NCBI GenBank assembly: GCA_947628025.1
Contig: CANQYH010000165.1
Location: 1-7,077 of the forward strand
Length of the DNA stretch: 7,077 nt
Source of the DNA: an uncultured Lachnospiraceae bacterium
Lineage (GTDB): Bacteria; Bacillota; Clostridia; Lachnospirales; Lachnospiraceae
Direction of reading: 5' to 3'
Shown here in pieces: positions 4,987 through 7,077 of the stretch (position 1 is its first letter; each line of letters starts with the position of its first letter). The translations under genes and the position numbers were made by a program. The notes beneath the pieces were generated by a model. The model saw only the letters and a list, made by a program, of their open reading frames with translations, was not told the DNA's origin and searched no databases.

Positions 4987-6195
4987 ATGGAGAGAAACAA
5001 AAATATGAATAACCATCGAGCTCTGGGATACGGGCACACTTTGCGGGCCAGCTATCTGGGATATGTGACGCAGGCGGTGGTCAATAATCTGCCGCCGCTG
5101 CTTTTTCTTACGTTCCAGTCGGAGTATGGGATATCGTTGGAACATATCACGCTGCTGATCACGTTTAATTTTGGCATACAGCTGGCGGTGGATATGCTTT
5201 CGGCGGTCCTGATCGGCCGGATCGGATACCGGCGTGGAGTCGTGGCGGCCCATATCCTGGCGGCCCTGGGAATTGCCGGAGTGGCGGTGTTCCCGGATCT
5301 GTGGCCGGGAAACGCGTATCCGGGCTTTCTTCTGGCGGTGCTTTTTTACGCGCTGGGAGGGGGACTGATCGAGGTCCTGATCAGCCCCATCGTAGAGGCC
5401 TGCCCCACGGACGGGAAAGAAGCGGCCATGAGCCTGCTGCATTCCTTTTACTGCTGGGGACATATGGCCGTGGTGCTTTTGTCTACGCTGTTTCTGGCGG
5501 CGGCCGGGAGAGAGAACTGGAGGGGCCTGTGTATTTTGTGGGCGCTTCTCCCGCTTGGCAACGCGGTATATTTTCTGAACGTGCCGATCCGGACTCTGGA
5601 GGAGTCCCACGAGCCCATGTCCTTGGGCAGGCTGTTCAGGCAGAAGCTGTTCTGGGTATTCATGCTTCTGATGGTCTGTTCCGGAGCGTCGGAACAGGCC
5701 ATGAGCCAGTGGGCGTCCCTGTTTGCGGAGGTCGGGCTTTCCGTGGAGAAAGCGGTGGGCGACCTGGCGGGTCCTTGTATGTTCGCGGCTCTGATGGGGA
5801 CGGCCCGGGTGCTGTCGGCACGGCTGAGCGGACGGGTCTCCATGAAGAATATGATGCTGGGCAGCGGGATCCTCTGTATCTTCAGTTATCTGCTGGCGGT
5901 CTACGCGCCGTCCCCGGTTCTGGGGCTGGCGGGCTGCGGCATCTGCGGCTTTTCCGTCGGCGTGCTCTGGCCGGGAACGTTCAGCCTGGCGTCGAAGTCT
6001 TTGCCGGGCGGCGGGACGGCGATGTTCGCGCTGCTGGCCCTGGCGGGAGATCTGGGCTGTTCGTTCGGGCCCACGGCGGTAGGCTTTGCGGCTGCGGAAT
6101 CGGGGATGCTTAAAAGCGGCCTTTTGATGGCGGTGCTGTTTCCCGCGGCTCTCTGCATCGGGGTGCTTTTGTGGCGGCGCATGAGGCCGGAATAA
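4987..6195 (+). CDS. Major facilitator superfamily permease, 12 TM, substrate unknown
   Basis: Integral membrane transporter of 402 residues with about twelve hydrophobic segments in two halves. The loop after TM2 holds IGRIGYRRG (about 76-84), a degenerate form of the MFS motif A. LHSFYCWGH (151-159) and GFSVGVLWPGTFSLASK (321-337) resemble equivalent stretches in the FucP-like sugar:H+ symporter branch, so a sugar-like substrate is a guess only. The start is uncertain: ATG 4987 has AGGAA only about two bases upstream, while an in-frame ATG at 5005 has GGAGAG (4989-4994) ten bases upstream and would give 396 residues. The gene has its own promoter and sits where sigG usually lies. No regulator gene or metabolic enzyme adjoins it to suggest a substrate. 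Confidence 0.88.
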   Translation: MERNKNMNNHRALGYGHTLRASYLGYVTQAVVNNLPPLLFLTFQSEYGISLEHITLLITFNFGIQLAVDMLSAVLIGRIGYRRGVVAAHILAALGIAGVAVFPDLWPGNAYPGFLLAVLFYALGGGLIEVLISPIVEACPTDGKEAAMSLLHSFYCWGHMAVVLLSTLFLAAAGRENWRGLCILWALLPLGNAVYFLNVPIRTLEESHEPMSLGRLFRQKLFWVFMLLMVCSGASEQAMSQWASLFAEVGLSVEKAVGDLAGPCMFAALMGTARVLSARLSGRVSMKNMMLGSGILCIFSYLLAVYAPSPVLGLAGCGICGFSVGVLWPGTFSLASKSLPGGGTAMFALLALAGDLGCSFGPTAVGFAAAESGMLKSGLLMAVLFPAALCIGVLLWRRMRPE

Positions 6196-6218
6196 ACGGA
6201 AAACCGCGCCGGTTTCGG

Positions 6219-6247
6219 TTGCACGAAAGAAGAAAATCCGTTATAAT
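6219..6247 (+). promoter_or_regulatory. Sigma-A promoter of the small membrane protein gene
   Basis: TTGCAC (6219-6224) and a perfect TATAAT (6242-6247) are separated by 17 bases. It lies 24 bases after the MFS stop and would start a transcript near 6254, giving a leader of about 40 bases. No convincing terminator for the MFS gene precedes it, so read-through is also possible. Confidence 0.75.
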
Positions 6248-6294
6248 CAGAAAAGAACGCTATTTTCAGACAAAGTGAAAGTTGGGGGAGACAT

Positions 6295-6618
6295 ATGATA
6301 GAGCTGACGGCGGCACTTTTGATCATTCTGGCCTTTCTATTTCTGTTCTGGTGCGTCAGGAAAAAACGGATCGGGATATTCCTGATGGTACTGGGCGGCG
6401 TGTGCTTTTTGGCGGTCACCGGGCTGAAGTACGGGAGCGAGGCGTTCAGCTATTTTATGGATGAACTTGGAGAAAGCGGGATGGATCTGATGGGCTTCAA
6501 GAGGAGGCAGCTTCCCGGCGTCTGGACGGAGCAAACGCTTTTGTGGCAGATCCTTGCGGGAGGAACCGCGGCCGCCGGGCTTTTGCTGTCCGTGTGGGAA
6601 GCGTTCCGGAACCGCTGA
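6295..6618 (+). CDS. Small membrane protein of unknown function, three TM segments
   Basis: I do not recognise this 107-residue protein. It has hydrophobic segments at about residues 4-20 and 26-43, separated by a basic RKKR turn (about 22-25), then an amphipathic stretch with several acidic residues and a basic FKRRQ (about 45-80), then a third segment at about 84-100 ending in a charged tail. By the positive-inside rule the first loop should be cytoplasmic. The ATG at 6295 follows a GGGGGAG ribosome binding site (6284-6290). It has its own promoter and sits between a transporter gene and a phosphatase gene, without overlap with either. Strong start signals and a coherent membrane topology support a real gene; nothing here gives a function. 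Confidence 0.75.
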   Translation: MIELTAALLIILAFLFLFWCVRKKRIGIFLMVLGGVCFLAVTGLKYGSEAFSYFMDELGESGMDLMGFKRRQLPGVWTEQTLLWQILAGGTAAAGLLLSVWEAFRNR

Positions 6619-6640
6619 GTGGCCGGGGGACGAAATCCAG

Positions 6641-6669
6641 GTGACAAACGCCGCCGAAGCTGGTATAAT
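6641..6669 (+). promoter_or_regulatory. Sigma-A promoter of the HAD hydrolase gene
   Basis: GTGACA (6641-6646, five of six bases of consensus) and a perfect TATAAT (6664-6669) are 17 bases apart, with a TG extension at 6661-6662. The inferred start near 6676 leaves a leader of about 23 bases containing the ribosome binding site. Confidence 0.8.
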
Positions 6670-6698
6670 CGACAGAAACGGCAGAAAGGCGGAATCTC

Positions 6699-7077
6699 AT
6701 GATAAAAGCGGTATTGTTTGACCTGGACGGGACGCTGCTCCCGATGGACCAGGAGGTATTTGTAAAAACGTATCTGAAGCTTTTGGCGGTCTATCTGGCG
6801 CCCCTGGGCTACGATCCGGCCCGCCTGACGGAGGCGGTCTGGAAAGGAGTCGGCGCCATGGTCCAAAACGACGGGAGCTGCCGGAACGAGGAACGGTTCT
6901 GGCAGGTATTTACGGGAATGTTCGGGGAGGAGAGCCTGAAAGACCGGCCGCGGATCGAAGAATTCTATCGAACGGATTTCCAGAAAGTCCGGGTAAGCTG
7001 CGGGTTTGATCCGCAGGCGGCCGGGACGGTCCGCAGGATCCGGGATGCGGGGTACCGCGTCATCCTGGCGACGAACC
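6699..7077 (+). CDS. HAD-superfamily hydrolase, 3'-truncated
   Basis: The start of a haloacid-dehalogenase-type phosphatase; 126 complete codons are visible and the frame is open to the window end. Motif I is FDLDGTLL with the nucleophile Asp8 and the acid/base Asp10. A helical cap-like insertion follows (about residues 18-100), placing it in the subclass with the cap after motif I. VILATN at the window edge (about 121-126) is motif II with Thr125. Motifs III and IV are beyond the window, so the fold is clear but activity cannot be judged. The ATG at 6699 has a ribosome binding site within AAAGGCGGA about seven bases upstream. Its substrate is unknown; family members act on small phosphorylated metabolites. 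Confidence 0.9.
   Translation, partial: MIKAVLFDLDGTLLPMDQEVFVKTYLKLLAVYLAPLGYDPARLTEAVWKGVGAMVQNDGSCRNEERFWQVFTGMFGEESLKDRPRIEEFYRTDFQKVRVSCGFDPQAAGTVRRIRDAGYRVILATN

Noticed and set aside
5301..6113. A 270-codon + strand frame inside the MFS gene
   Set aside because: Shifted-frame shadow, Gly/Arg-rich, while the overlapping frame encodes a coherent 12-TM permease.
6201..6215. AAACCG/CGGTTT hairpin after the MFS gene
   Set aside because: Six-bp stem with a three-base loop and no proper T-run; too weak to call a terminator.
1..7077. Mobile element, CRISPR, tRNA/rRNA or defence-system content
   Set aside because: No repeat arrays, transposase motifs, target duplications or structured RNA genes are visible; the window is mainly conserved division and sporulation genes.

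Overview
This window is a GC-rich piece of an endospore-forming Firmicute chromosome. It most resembles a member of class Clostridia, probably Lachnospiraceae. The evidence is the gene order murA - divIB/ftsQ - ftsZ - spoIIGA - sigE, the strong AGGAGG-type ribosome binding sites, and the style of the SpoIIGA and SigE proteins. All seven genes are on the + strand. The taxonomic call is inference from protein and gene-order style, not from a search.

Layout. Positions 1-875 hold the C-terminal two thirds of murA (peptidoglycan precursor synthesis), cut by the window edge. Nineteen bases later comes divIB/ftsQ (895-1629), a divisome membrane protein. A 136-base gap carries a near-consensus vegetative promoter and a small inverted repeat ahead of ftsZ (1766-2956, TTG start). 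ftsZ ends in a strong intrinsic terminator (2980-3014), followed by weaker terminator-like hairpins. The next region contains a Spo0A-type promoter: a perfect 0A box at 3014-3020, then TTGACA and TATACT separated by an abnormally long 21 bases. It drives spoIIGA (3138-4106, TTG start), which overlaps sigE (4066-4806) by 41 bases. Here the vegetative division genes end and the mother-cell sporulation switch begins.

Downstream of sigE the usual next gene, sigG, is absent from the window. Three apparently independent units follow, each with its own TATAAT promoter: a 12-TM MFS permease (4987-6195), a 107-residue three-TM protein of unknown function (6295-6618), and the start of a HAD-family phosphatase (6699 to the window end).

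How the genes work together. MurA makes the committed cell-wall precursor, DivIB stabilises the septal synthase complex, and FtsZ builds the ring that places the septum. At sporulation, Spo0A~P would turn on spoIIGA-sigE. SpoIIGA is the membrane aspartic protease that removes the SigE pro-sequence after the asymmetric septum forms, starting mother-cell gene expression. The last three genes have no evident link to this pathway.

I see no mobile element, CRISPR array, RNA gene, or clear undescribed system. The points most worth a second look are regulatory: the spoIIG-like promoter, the spoIIGA/sigE overlap, the loss of sigG linkage, and the leader structures before ftsZ and the MFS gene.
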